This document shows, in pieces, positions 1 to 7,355 of a stretch of 9,609 nt of DNA. This stretch comes from Pseudomonadota bacterium (GTDB lineage: Bacteria; SAR324; XYD2-FULL-50-16; JAHJRI01). The DNA lies in assembly GCA_022360105.1 (NCBI GenBank), contig JAKSDL010000415.1, positions 1-9,609 of the forward strand, written 5' to 3'. Made by a program: the position numbers and the translations under genes. The notes beneath the pieces were generated by a model that saw only the letters and a list, made by a program, of their open reading frames with translations, did not search any database and had not been told where the DNA came from. How positions within the stretch are numbered: position 1 is the stretch's first letter; each line of letters opens with the position of its first letter.

Positions 1-1
1 A

Positions 2-265
2 GGCAGGTTTTTTTGCGAAAGACGAGATCGTTTTGCAGGCTGGTCCGCCAGGGAAAAAGAACATAATCTTCAGTTCATTACCGATAATATATGATTTTTG
101 CTATTTTCCCGGGTGCGGGTAAAGAATCTGACCAGCCACATCTTAAGTCGAATCAACAAGCGAGTTGCGAAGGATTGGGAGGAGCGTTATGGCAATCGCG
201 TTTATTTACTGTAAACCTTCGCTGAGAGGGAGTGCTTTCAAGGGAACTGCTACGAGGCAGTCAAC
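2..265 (+). pseudogene. Decayed fragment of a DUF4338 (DruA-like) protein gene
   Basis: Reading codons from position 2 gives a peptide with a recognisable DUF4338 pattern: RDRFAGWS, then HNLQFITDN, then FLLFSRVRVKNLTSHIL, then KDWEERYGNRVYLL, then TFAERECFQGNCYEAVN. Family members I know carry the same order (RDRFIGWS, NLHLxxxNxRFLIxPxVxVxNLxSHxL, DWexrYGyrpxLLETFV, FxGTCYRAANW). The frame is broken by TGA at 92-94, where an Arg codon is expected before FLxF, and by TAA at 212-214, where the Glu of LLETF is expected. Similarity ends near 265, five bases before the tctA stop codon, so the C-terminal part is gone. The 5' part lies outside the window. Intact relatives include the Druantia protein DruA and many proteins linked to mobile elements, so this is probably debris of transferred DNA. 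Assignment is from memory of the family pattern, not a search. Confidence 0.7.
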
Positions 266-269
266 CGGA

Positions 270-1775
270 TCAAAGCGTTCGATTCTTTCTCTGGACAATA
301 TATTGCTTCACGGGCGTATAGGCCAGGGATAAAACCAGCAGCAATGCAATAAAAATGGTGATGGGTCTGCCAAGCAGATAACCGATTTGGCCACCACTGA
401 CCTGGTAACTGTGCAGCAGTTCGCTTTCAGCCATTTTCCCCAGCAACAATCCGATCACCATGCCTGGTACGGAATAATCATATTTTTTAAGAATCCAGCC
501 AACAATGGCAGCCACCACCACGGTGACAGGGCCGGAAAGATTTCCTGTCAATCCATAGGCTCCAAACACAGCCAAAGACATCACTGAAGGGACTAAAATC
601 CTGATGGGAACTTTGACCACTGAAGCCAGGATTGGCAGCAACAGGACCCCCATGAAAAGCAGAAGTATGACCTGTCCGAAATTAGCGAAGATAATCGCGT
701 AGACGATATCTGTTTGATCGCGGATAAAAGTCGGTCCACCGGTAATATTGTGCATCATAAAAACCGCCAGCATCACAGCCGTTGCACCACCACCGGGAAT
801 ACCCAGGGCAAGCAGCGTTGCCATGGACCCTGCTTCCGAAGAACTGTTTGCAGATTCTGCTGCAATCACGCCTTTTGGATTCCCTTTCCCGAAGGTATCC
901 GCATCCTTGGCTCTTCGTTTGGTTTCCATGTAGGACACCAGATTGGAAACAGATGATCCCACTCCCGGAACCGCACCAATAAACATTCCGACCAGGGAGC
1001 CTCTGAAAATAATAAATGGATAATTGATAACGTCTTTCATCCCACTAGCGATTTTACGAATGCTTACTTTGCGCTGTTCCGAGCTGTCTACCAGGAATTT
1101 TTTATTCATCAGGTTAAACAATTCGGATGCTGCAAACATCCCCATCATGGCAGGTACCACAGGAATACCATCCAATAGCACTTCTATTCCCATCGTTCCC
1201 CTGGCAATACCCAATTCCGAAAACCCTATGGTTCCCAGCATCAAGCCCACCAATCCACTGACGATTCCCTTCAGCATATAACCACCTCTTAAACCGGCGA
1301 TCAAAGTAATTCCCCAAAGCGCAATCACAAACATTTCGGTCGGTCCAAGTTTGAGAACCATGATCGATATGGGCTGGATCAGAAAAAAGAGAATGATGTA
1401 TCCAATGGCGCAGCCAATGGTGGAGCCTCCCAAGGCATAACCTAATGCTTCATTATGTCTGCCCTGGCAAGCCATAGGGTAGCCGTCGAACGTGGTGGCA
1501 ATACAGGAAGACGTACCGGGGATATTCATCAAAATAGCCGTCACTCCCCCACCAAATGAACCGCCGGTGAAGATACCGGTTAAAAACAGCATGGCTTTCA
1601 CAAAATCCATGTAAAGGGTAATGGGCAGAAAAATTGCCATGGCCATGGATATTTGCAGACCGGGTGTGGCGCCAAAAAACAGGCCGATTATAATTCCCGG
1701 AATAACCACCATCCATGGGTCAAAAGACCCGAATAACATGTTAAGGGCAGACAGAATTGAATGTATTTCCAGCAT
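270..1775 (-). CDS. tctA: TTT transporter large membrane subunit TctA (system 1)
   Basis: Large integral membrane subunit of a tripartite tricarboxylate transporter, the part that moves a carboxylate, delivered by TctC, across the inner membrane. The 501-residue length is normal for TctA. It shows the two pseudo-repeated halves of the family: GATPGLQ (35-41) with ILMNIPGTSS (81-90) and TTFDGYPMA (94-102) in the first half; GAVPGVGSS (267-275), FGKGNPKGVIAAESA (295-309) and LGIPGGGATA (324-333) in the second. Long hydrophobic stretches throughout indicate about a dozen membrane segments. The ATG at 1775-1773 has a Shine-Dalgarno sequence AGGGAG eight bases upstream that overlaps the tctB stop, implying translational coupling. 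It is the last gene of the tctCBA operon. The first motif has Thr where the second TctA of this window has Leu (GALPG), and overall the two are clearly diverged, so substrate is not predictable. Confidence 0.96.
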   Translation of the reverse strand: MLEIHSILSALNMLFGSFDPWMVVIPGIIIGLFFGATPGLQISMAMAIFLPITLYMDFVKAMLFLTGIFTGGSFGGGVTAILMNIPGTSSCIATTFDGYPMACQGRHNEALGYALGGSTIGCAIGYIILFFLIQPISIMVLKLGPTEMFVIALWGITLIAGLRGGYMLKGIVSGLVGLMLGTIGFSELGIARGTMGIEVLLDGIPVVPAMMGMFAASELFNLMNKKFLVDSSEQRKVSIRKIASGMKDVINYPFIIFRGSLVGMFIGAVPGVGSSVSNLVSYMETKRRAKDADTFGKGNPKGVIAAESANSSSEAGSMATLLALGIPGGGATAVMLAVFMMHNITGGPTFIRDQTDIVYAIIFANFGQVILLLFMGVLLLPILASVVKVPIRILVPSVMSLAVFGAYGLTGNLSGPVTVVVAAIVGWILKKYDYSVPGMVIGLLLGKMAESELLHSYQVSGGQIGYLLGRPITIFIALLLVLSLAYTPVKQYIVQRKNRTL

Positions 1776-1783
1776 AATGTTTA

Positions 1784-1789
1784 CTCCCT
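1784..1789 (-). promoter_or_regulatory. Ribosome binding site of tctA (system 1)
   Basis: AGGGAG on the minus strand lies 8 bases before the tctA ATG and overlaps the last two bases of the tctB TAG stop (1790-1788). This arrangement suggests that ribosomes ending on tctB reinitiate on tctA. Confidence 0.6.
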
Positions 1790-2288
1790 AGATCAAACCC
1801 GTGATCCATTCCTGCTGAATTGCCATTGGCATAGGATATGGGATCATGGCACTGAAGAACTGAGAAACTAAAAATGAAAAGATCAAAGGAAAGACAATCA
1901 ACCAGGCCCATTTGCGTTCTCCCTGAACGAACATCATGACCCCAATAAATAGAAACGTGGCGATATCAAACCCGATGGTTGGGATAATCAACACATACAA
2001 AGCCAGTAATGCCATGGCCAGAAATATTTTTTTCCCGTTTTCTCGTGTCTGCTCCTCTTTTTTGGATTCAGTTGATGAATCACCTTCCTCCGGTTTATGA
2101 AATCCGGGCAGAATCCGGATTGCGATGGCGAATAGAAATCCCAAGGAGATCACGCCTATCGGCACAATCAACAATAAATTGGCAACTTTTGATGAAGCAG
2201 CATACGCATCCATCATGTACCAAATAATGATAACAGCGATCGAAAAAACCAGTATTAGATCGGCAGCGTTTTGTCGTATCTTGTTCAA
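1788..2288 (-). CDS. tctB: TTT transporter small membrane subunit TctB (system 1)
   Basis: Small, poorly conserved membrane subunit that partners TctA. From my chosen start it has 166 residues, with hydrophobic segments at about 9-27, 38-58, 87-103, 106-121 and 127-150. A charged cytoplasmic-looking linker (about 64-86, rich in Glu, Lys and Ser) separates the second and third segments, as is common in TctB. I chose TTG at 2288-2286 because AGAGGT sits four bases upstream and the resulting N terminus (MNKIRQNAADLILVF) runs straight into the first membrane helix. An in-frame TTG at 2324-2322 would add 12 residues but has no Shine-Dalgarno sequence. The identification rests on position between tctC and tctA and on topology more than on motifs, since TctB proteins vary greatly. 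Confidence 0.9.
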   Translation of the reverse strand: MNKIRQNAADLILVFSIAVIIIWYMMDAYAASSKVANLLLIVPIGVISLGFLFAIAIRILPGFHKPEEGDSSTESKKEEQTRENGKKIFLAMALLALYVLIIPTIGFDIATFLFIGVMMFVQGERKWAWLIVFPLIFSFLVSQFFSAMIPYPMPMAIQQEWITGLI

Positions 2289-2292
2289 CGTT

Positions 2293-2298
2293 ACCTCT
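2293..2298 (-). promoter_or_regulatory. Ribosome binding site that decides the tctB start
   Basis: AGAGGT on the minus strand, four bases before a TTG codon. No comparable signal precedes the upstream in-frame TTG at 2324, so this site favours the shorter 166-residue TctB. Confidence 0.55.
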
Positions 2299-2352
2299 TT
2301 TTGAGAATTGATCCTGACAGGCAAACCAGCAGGATCAAAAAATAGGAATGAG

Positions 2353-3333
2353 TTAATTTAAAAGATCCTTATATTTGACGTAAGCAGCGTGGTTTTCCTT
2401 CATCAGACGGTCAATTTCATCAGGCCCTGTCCATTCATGGCCGATATTCACACGCTTCAAGAACTTCTTGACATCTTTGTTGGTCAAAGTGGTTTTGAAA
2501 GCCTGAACCAGCTTGTCGAATCGTTCCGGATACTGCTCCTTGAATTTTCTGGATACCGCAAAACCTCTAATGGAACCGCTCAGCAGCGGAACTTCATATC
2601 CCAAAGGTTTTAAGGCATCATTTACTGCAGGTGCGTTCCATTTTTTGCTTCCTTTGGAATCAACGAAAGCCAGGGGCCTTAAAAACTCCTTGATTCCCAT
2701 ACTCCCTTCGTTACCAATGATGATGAAACTAACCTGGTTTCCGGCAATGGCTGAACGAGCTTTTCCACCGCTCTGGTAGGTTACCAGATTCATGTTTTCC
2801 TGGGGAACACCGTATTCTTTTAATAGTAAAGCTGACATCAAATGACCGCTGGAGCCCTGAACCACAGCACAACTGATTTTCTTTGGATTGTTTTTGATGG
2901 CTTTTACAAGCTCCGGAAGTGACTTGTATGGGGAGTCCTTATGCACGGCAACGATATCACGATCAAACCATTGGGCGTTAATAAAAGCAAAATCGTTGAT
3001 ACTGTATTTAGCGCCACTCATTAAGATACTTACCGACATATAGGGACTGAAGGTTGACCCCAGGACGGTGTATCCGTCGGCTGGTCTTCGCAGAAGGTAA
3101 TTGTTAGCCAACATGGTACCCGCGCCTTTCTTGTTTACAACCTTAACGGGAACTTCCAAGGCATCTGACAGAAAAGTGACTGTGGATCGAGTCATACGAT
3201 CAGCACTTCCTCCAATACCAAAGCCTACAACCATTGTGATCGGTCGACTTGGATAGGTTTCTGCCACGGCTGCTATTGTCATCAGCATAGACATCGCCAG
3301 CACAGATACTGAAGCAATTATTTTATGGTACAT
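2353..3333 (-). CDS. tctC: TTT periplasmic solute-binding protein TctC (Bug family, system 1)
   Basis: Periplasmic receptor that binds a carboxylate and delivers it to TctA/TctB. The 326-residue length is usual for the family. It has a clear signal peptide: MYHK, a hydrophobic core (5-21), and an AVA cleavage site before ETYPSRP, giving a mature protein from about residue 25. The mature start, YPSRPITMVVGFGIGGSADR, is the classic Bug/TctC opening (PxxPIxxxVxFxxGGxxD), whose Gly-Gly and Asp contribute to the carboxylate-binding loop in known structures. A further typical element is the sequence ADGYTVLGS near residues 85-93, equivalent to the family PDGYT motif. GGAG eight bases upstream of the ATG supports the start. 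It is the first gene of the minus-strand operon. A very strong hairpin lies just upstream, so its transcript leader may be structured. The ligand cannot be read from the sequence. Confidence 0.95.
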   Translation of the reverse strand: MYHKIIASVSVLAMSMLMTIAAVAETYPSRPITMVVGFGIGGSADRMTRSTVTFLSDALEVPVKVVNKKGAGTMLANNYLLRRPADGYTVLGSTFSPYMSVSILMSGAKYSINDFAFINAQWFDRDIVAVHKDSPYKSLPELVKAIKNNPKKISCAVVQGSSGHLMSALLLKEYGVPQENMNLVTYQSGGKARSAIAGNQVSFIIIGNEGSMGIKEFLRPLAFVDSKGSKKWNAPAVNDALKPLGYEVPLLSGSIRGFAVSRKFKEQYPERFDKLVQAFKTTLTNKDVKKFLKRVNIGHEWTGPDEIDRLMKENHAAYVKYKDLLN

Positions 3334-3361
3334 AACGTTCTCTCCATTTGTAGATTTATCC

Positions 3362-3424
3362 AGGGATCAGGCTTGCGTTTTTGCGTTAAATTGATTCTAA
3401 CGCAAAAACGCAAGCCTGATCCCT
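3362..3424. repeat. Perfect 27-bp inverted repeat with 9-base loop
   Basis: The left arm (3362-3388) starts AGGGATCAGGCTTGCG and the right arm (3398-3424) is its exact reverse complement over all 27 bases; the loop is AATTGATTC. Pairing stops abruptly on both sides. The arms contain an internal TTGCGTTTTTGCG repetition. No run of T follows on either strand, so a simple rho-independent terminator is unlikely. It lies 16 bases upstream of the tctC Shine-Dalgarno sequence and would form a very stable hairpin in a leader transcript. It could be a REP-like or MITE-like dispersed palindrome, an operator, or a leader structure. Confidence 0.85.
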
Positions 3425-3479
3425 ACGTCGTAAATTTGGTTTCGTTAACACTATGCAGTTTTCAAAATCTTATGTAAAT

Positions 3480-3531
3480 CTTTTGAGGGTAAAGGGCTTA
3501 TTGTTATTTAATGGGACTTTTGAAACTTTTG
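3480..3531. repeat. Three CTTTTG direct repeats upstream of the sensor kinase gene
   Basis: CTTTTGA at 3480-3486, CTTTTGA at 3517-3523 and CTTTTG at 3526-3531, the last two nine bases apart. AT-rich repeated sites near target promoters are typical of CitB/DcuR-type regulators, so autoregulation is possible. In such an AT-rich stretch chance is a real alternative. Confidence 0.3.
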
Positions 3532-3547
3532 TCACCGGAAAGCATGT

Positions 3548-5161
3548 ATGATGGCGAATCTGATTTTGGAAGCACTGGATCGGGCACGACCAAAGCGATT
3601 ATTGGATACCGTAACTGCTATTGTTATGCTGCTTGTACTGATTTTGCTGATATCGGTAGGCAGTATCTTCTCCGGAATGATGTTCGAGATCGCGGAAAGT
3701 CAGTCTGAAAAACGAGTGATACAGGCAGCAAAGCATGTAGCACTGATGCCGGAGTTACAGACGTTTATTGAAAACGGAGCACAGCTCAACACCTCAACAT
3801 CCCTTTCCAAATTTATTCGCAACGCCACCGAAACAAAATTTGTTATTGTCACTGATACCCAGGGTGGCATTCTGGCACATCCGGATGCTGCAAAGGTTGG
3901 AAATGAAATAGATGACAACCTGGCTGTAAGAGCCCTGGAATACGGCCGAGCCTATTCCAAGCGATCGATGGAGGAAAAAACCGGGTATATTCTTGGATCT
4001 GCCCCTATTATCAATGAAACATATGATATTATTGGCATGGTTACGGTTGGATTTCCTATTGAAGACCTGCAGCAGGTGACCAAACAATACCTGGAAAAAA
4101 CCATCTTCTTTATTTTTGTTTTCTTAACCCTGGGATTGATTGCAGCCATACTGATCGCCAGGGGAGTGAAAAAAGCTATTTTTGGCCTGGAACCTTCGGA
4201 AATCGCTTATCTGTTTAATGAACGATCGGCCTTGATTGAATCGATTCATGAAGGTGTGATAGCCGCAGACGTCGTCGGTCAAATCACCCTTGCCAACGAG
4301 GCCGCACTAAAAACCCTGAATTTGGATGACAAGGAAGATCTAAAAGGGATGCCGCTTTCGAATTACTTTCCGTTTCTGGAAACAGAACAGCTTCTGGAAT
4401 CCAGTAGCCGCATTCATGATAAGGAATGCGTGGTAAATGGTGTGGCGGTTATTGTTAACGCTGAACCGGTGGAAGACAGTCGCGGACTGGTAGTAAGTTT
4501 TCGGGAACGTCGGGAAATAGACCTGATCGCCCGTGAGCTTTCGCAGGTTCAGACCTATTCCGAAATGCTCCGGTCACAGACCCATGAGTATTCCAACAGC
4601 CTGCACACAATTGTCGGCATGATCCAGATAGGCGCTTATGATGACGTCCTCAACTACATCGCTGAGGAAACCCAGGCGCACAGGGAATTAGTACGCTTTC
4701 TCACTGAAAACGTTCCGGATCGCACCCTTTCTTCCCTAATCATTGGGAAATTCATGTATGCCCATGAACAGAAGGTTGAGTTTAAAATTGATTCCGAAAG
4801 TCGCATGATTGATATTCCCGATACCTTGGATCGTCACAAACTGGTCACTATTTTGGGAAATCTGCTTCAAAATGCTATCGACGCGGCACTGCAAACAAGT
4901 AAGCCACACTCGGTAACGCTGTCAATGTCGGATTTTGGCAACGATTTGATTTTTGAAATTGAAGATTCAGGCCCGGGCATCGGCCCCGATTTGGCCGGGA
5001 AGATATTTGAAAAAGGGATTTCAACCAAAAAAGGTTCCAAGCGGGGTTATGGTTTATACCTGGCAAAAAAATCAGTGGATACCCTTGGAGGTGAGATCTA
5101 CTTTGATCAGGCAGACCTAGGCGGTGCTCGTTTTGAGTTTGTAATTCCCAAAAACGGATAA
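3548..5161 (+). CDS. CitA/DcuS/DctS-type sensor histidine kinase
   Basis: Membrane sensor kinase, 537 residues, with the complete layout of the citrate/C4-dicarboxylate sensor family. It has a first membrane helix (about 20-45), then a periplasmic PAS/sCache domain (about 46-178) with TDTQGGILAHPDAAKVGN (102-119) and GYILGSAPI..., closing with GMVTVGFPIEDL. A second helix (184-204) and a cytoplasmic PAS (about 222-320, SIHEGVIAADVVGQITLAN) follow. The Spo0B-like dimerisation helix has His346 in RSQTHEYSNSLHTI as the likely phosphate acceptor. The ATPase domain has an N box around Asn442 (GNLLQNAIDAA), a G1 box DSGPGIG (473-479), IFEKGISTKK (486-495) and a G2 box RGYGLYLAKK (499-508). No key residue is missing. 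GGAAAG lies five bases before the ATG. It is followed after five bases by its response regulator and flanked by two carboxylate transporters, so it probably senses an external carboxylate. Confidence 0.94.
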   Translation: MMANLILEALDRARPKRLLDTVTAIVMLLVLILLISVGSIFSGMMFEIAESQSEKRVIQAAKHVALMPELQTFIENGAQLNTSTSLSKFIRNATETKFVIVTDTQGGILAHPDAAKVGNEIDDNLAVRALEYGRAYSKRSMEEKTGYILGSAPIINETYDIIGMVTVGFPIEDLQQVTKQYLEKTIFFIFVFLTLGLIAAILIARGVKKAIFGLEPSEIAYLFNERSALIESIHEGVIAADVVGQITLANEAALKTLNLDDKEDLKGMPLSNYFPFLETEQLLESSSRIHDKECVVNGVAVIVNAEPVEDSRGLVVSFRERREIDLIARELSQVQTYSEMLRSQTHEYSNSLHTIVGMIQIGAYDDVLNYIAEETQAHRELVRFLTENVPDRTLSSLIIGKFMYAHEQKVEFKIDSESRMIDIPDTLDRHKLVTILGNLLQNAIDAALQTSKPHSVTLSMSDFGNDLIFEIEDSGPGIGPDLAGKIFEKGISTKKGSKRGYGLYLAKKSVDTLGGEIYFDQADLGGARFEFVIPKNG

Positions 5162-5166
5162 GAGAG

Positions 5167-5856
5167 ATGGATTTAATTGAAGTACTGATTGTGGAAGATA
5201 ACCACAAAATATCAAAGACCCACCAGGCCTTTGTGGAAAAGCTGGAAGGATTCAAGGTAACGGGCGTGGCCAATACCATTGAAGATGCGAGGTTACTGTT
5301 ATCCACATTACAACCTGATCTGATTTTGCTGGATATCTATTTCCCGGAGAGTAGTGGCATGGATTATTTAAAAGAGATTCGCTCGCATAATAATCCTGTT
5401 GATGTCATTTTGATCACCGCGGCAAAGGAAGTTGAAATGCTCCACAACGCTCTGCACGGGGGAGCTTTTGATTATATGATTAAACCCGTATTCTTCAACC
5501 GGTTTGAAGAATCCCTCACCAGTTATCGTAATCACCGCCAGCAACTGAACCGGCTTGACAATATGACCCAGGAAGACGCCAATCGTTTTTTTAGAAAACC
5601 GGAAAAAACGCTTCCCGGATCCGGAGAAGAGACCCCCAAAGGCATCGATCCGGTGACGCTGAAAACCATTACCGAAATATTCAAGAACAAGGAAACCGTG
5701 TCTATAGCTGCAGAGGAAATGGGAAAACGTGTGGGTATCAGCAGAACCACTGCCAGAAAATACCTGGAGTATCTCACGGGAACCGGTTTTCTGGAGGTCA
5801 CCCTGGATTACGGCACCAAGGGCCGGCCGGAACGAAAGTATAAACTTACAGAATAA
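5167..5856 (+). CDS. CitB/DcuR/DctR-type response regulator
   Basis: Cytoplasmic transcription regulator of 229 residues, partner of the kinase encoded five bases upstream. The receiver domain (about 4-120) has all the expected residues: acidic pair Glu10-Asp11, phosphorylation site Asp56 in LLDIYFP, Thr84 in LITA, and Lys106 followed by Pro in MIKPV. A linker containing KGIDPVTLK leads to a C-terminal helix-turn-helix (about 176-205, SIAAEEMGKRVGISRTTARK) and a short wing-like end GTKGRPERKYKL, both typical of the CitB family. The kinase stop and this start are separated by AAGAGAG-like sequence only, so the two are translationally coupled. Likely targets are the promoters of the two tct operons and possibly its own. 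It ends eight bases from the oppositely transcribed second tctA, with no room for a terminator. Confidence 0.94.
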   Translation: MDLIEVLIVEDNHKISKTHQAFVEKLEGFKVTGVANTIEDARLLLSTLQPDLILLDIYFPESSGMDYLKEIRSHNNPVDVILITAAKEVEMLHNALHGGAFDYMIKPVFFNRFEESLTSYRNHRQQLNRLDNMTQEDANRFFRKPEKTLPGSGEETPKGIDPVTLKTITEIFKNKETVSIAAEEMGKRVGISRTTARKYLEYLTGTGFLEVTLDYGTKGRPERKYKLTE

Positions 5857-5864
5857 ATCAACCT

Positions 5865-7355
5865 TCAGCGATCTGCCAGTAGCCTGAGACTGTTACACAG
5901 TTTAAATAAAACCAATATAACAATACAGCCCCATAAAACCAGATTCACACCTCCTTGATACAAAATACCAATTTCGCCTCCACTGATAGCCAGGGCTCTT
6001 CGTAACTGTACTTCCAGAGGTCCTCCCAGGATGTAACCAAGGATCACGGGCACCAATGAATAGTCCAGCTTTCGCAGCAGGTAGGAAACCAGACCAAGCA
6101 CCAGCATAATAAAAAGAGACAGCATGCTTTGTTGTATGGCATACACACCGACAAAGGCGACAACCACAATAAAAGGTATCAAAATCCAGTAGGGAATCAG
6201 AACAATTCTGGAAAAAAAGCGAATGGTTATGATATGCAGGGCAAAAAGCAACAGGTTGCCAATATACATTGATGCCACCAGAATCCAGATCAGATCTGAC
6301 TGCTGGATATAGAACATGGGACCGGGATTAAGGTTCATCATCAACATCGCTCCCAGTAACACTGCTGTTGTGGCGCTGCCCGGAATTCCCAGTACCAGCA
6401 ATGGAATGAATGCACTAACTGAAGCGGCACTTCCGGCAGATTCCGAAGCTATCACGCCTCTTTCATCGCCTTTGCCAAAAGTCTGCATTTTGTTTTTCAA
6501 TTCCTTTTCCAAGCGGTACGCCGTAACACCGGCTACCGACGTACCCGTACCGGGGAGACTTCCAATCACAAAACCTACCAGGGAGCAACGTAAAAAGGTC
6601 CAACGATACTGCCATCCTTCCAGCGCCGTCTGAAAAGAAACTATTACTTTTTTAACCAGTTGTCTTGGAGCATAGGTGTTTTCGATAATCAGCAATGCAT
6701 CTCCCAGCGTGAACAGGCCTATCACTACAATGATAAAATCGATGCCGTCATAAAGTTCAGGAGTGTCAAAAGCAAAACGTAGGACCCCGGTGGCTGAATC
6801 CAGCCCAACAATAGCCAGAGTCAGGCCCAGGCATAGTCCTACCAGGTTTTTAACCAGGGAAGTTCCGAACATAACTAAAACAAGAAAAAACACAAACATA
6901 ATAATAGCTACGTATTCGGACGGACCGAAACCGGATACGACATTTTTCAATAACGGTTTACAGATGGTAAGTCCGATCACGGCCAGCATACATCCTGAAA
7001 ACGAGGCAAACCCGGAAAGAATCAATGCTTTGCCGGCCAAACCTTTTTGAGCCATAGGGGAGCCATCCAGGTTGGTCAGGTGAATGCTTTTTCCCGGTAT
7101 ATTCAATAAAATACTGGAAAGATTGCTACCATATTCCGAACCGTAGTAAATTCCGGCCAAGAGAATGAGCGCACTTTCCGGAGAAAGGTTGAATGCATAA
7201 ATCAACGGCAGCATCAACGCGATCCCGTTAACTGCGCTGATCCCAGGTAACGCTCCTACCAGCAAACCACTCAGGCAGCCTGTAAACAACATCATCAGGT
7301 TTGTCGGATTGAATAATCCACCAAACCCCTGCCAAAGACTGTTCAGCAGATTCAT
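5865..7355 (-). CDS. tctA: TTT transporter large membrane subunit TctA (system 2)
   Basis: Second TctA, 496 residues, the membrane channel subunit of a separate tripartite tricarboxylate transporter. Family motifs are textbook: GALPGIS (34-40), LAGIYYGSEYG (66-76), ILLNIPGKS (82-90) and NLDGSPMA (95-102) in the first half; GSLPGTGTS (265-273), FGKGDERGVIASESAGSAA (293-311) and VLGIPGSATTA (321-331) in the second. The rest is strongly hydrophobic. The ATG shares one base with the tctB stop (TAATG) and has AGGGG four bases upstream, so translation is coupled. Compared with the first TctA it differs at many positions within the shared motifs (for example IPGKS against IPGTS), so this is not a recent local duplication. 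It is last in its operon and meets the response regulator gene tail to tail. Confidence 0.96.
   Translation of the reverse strand: MNLLNSLWQGFGGLFNPTNLMMLFTGCLSGLLVGALPGISAVNGIALMLPLIYAFNLSPESALILLAGIYYGSEYGSNLSSILLNIPGKSIHLTNLDGSPMAQKGLAGKALILSGFASFSGCMLAVIGLTICKPLLKNVVSGFGPSEYVAIIMFVFFLVLVMFGTSLVKNLVGLCLGLTLAIVGLDSATGVLRFAFDTPELYDGIDFIIVVIGLFTLGDALLIIENTYAPRQLVKKVIVSFQTALEGWQYRWTFLRCSLVGFVIGSLPGTGTSVAGVTAYRLEKELKNKMQTFGKGDERGVIASESAGSAASVSAFIPLLVLGIPGSATTAVLLGAMLMMNLNPGPMFYIQQSDLIWILVASMYIGNLLLFALHIITIRFFSRIVLIPYWILIPFIVVVAFVGVYAIQQSMLSLFIMLVLGLVSYLLRKLDYSLVPVILGYILGGPLEVQLRRALAISGGEIGILYQGGVNLVLWGCIVILVLFKLCNSLRLLADR

Larger units (their letters stand above)
3334..3547. promoter_or_regulatory. 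Divergent control region between tctC and the sensor kinase gene
   Basis: These 214 bases must hold the promoters of the minus-strand tctCBA operon and the plus-strand kinase-regulator operon. A perfect inverted repeat fills 3362-3424. The right part is AT-rich and has three CTTTTG repeats. A weak sigma-70-like pair for the kinase, TTGAGG (3483-3488) and TATTTA (3505-3510) with 16 bases between, is possible but not convincing. I see no sigma-54 promoter. Confidence 0.5.

Noticed and set aside
2..265. Active Druantia or other anti-phage system at the left edge
   Set aside because: The only trace is a truncated frame with two stop codons, and no other defence gene is visible in the window.
189..332. 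Short plus-strand ORF starting ATG at 189 with GGAGGAG upstream, overlapping the tctA end
   Set aside because: The GGAGGAG is explained as Trp-Glu-Glu codons of the decayed DUF4338 frame, and the peptide resembles nothing and runs antisense through tctA.
3362..3424. Reading the long palindrome as a rho-independent terminator
   Set aside because: No T tract follows on either strand, and it lies between two divergent genes where no transcript is expected to end.
3334..3547. Sigma-54 promoter for tctC or the kinase gene
   Set aside because: I could not find the GG and GC pair in the right context and spacing, and CitB-type regulators do not need sigma-54.
4875..5306. Minus-strand 143-codon open frame
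   Set aside because: It lies antisense across the kinase ATPase domain and the start of the response regulator, both of which have strong family motifs; it is a shadow frame.
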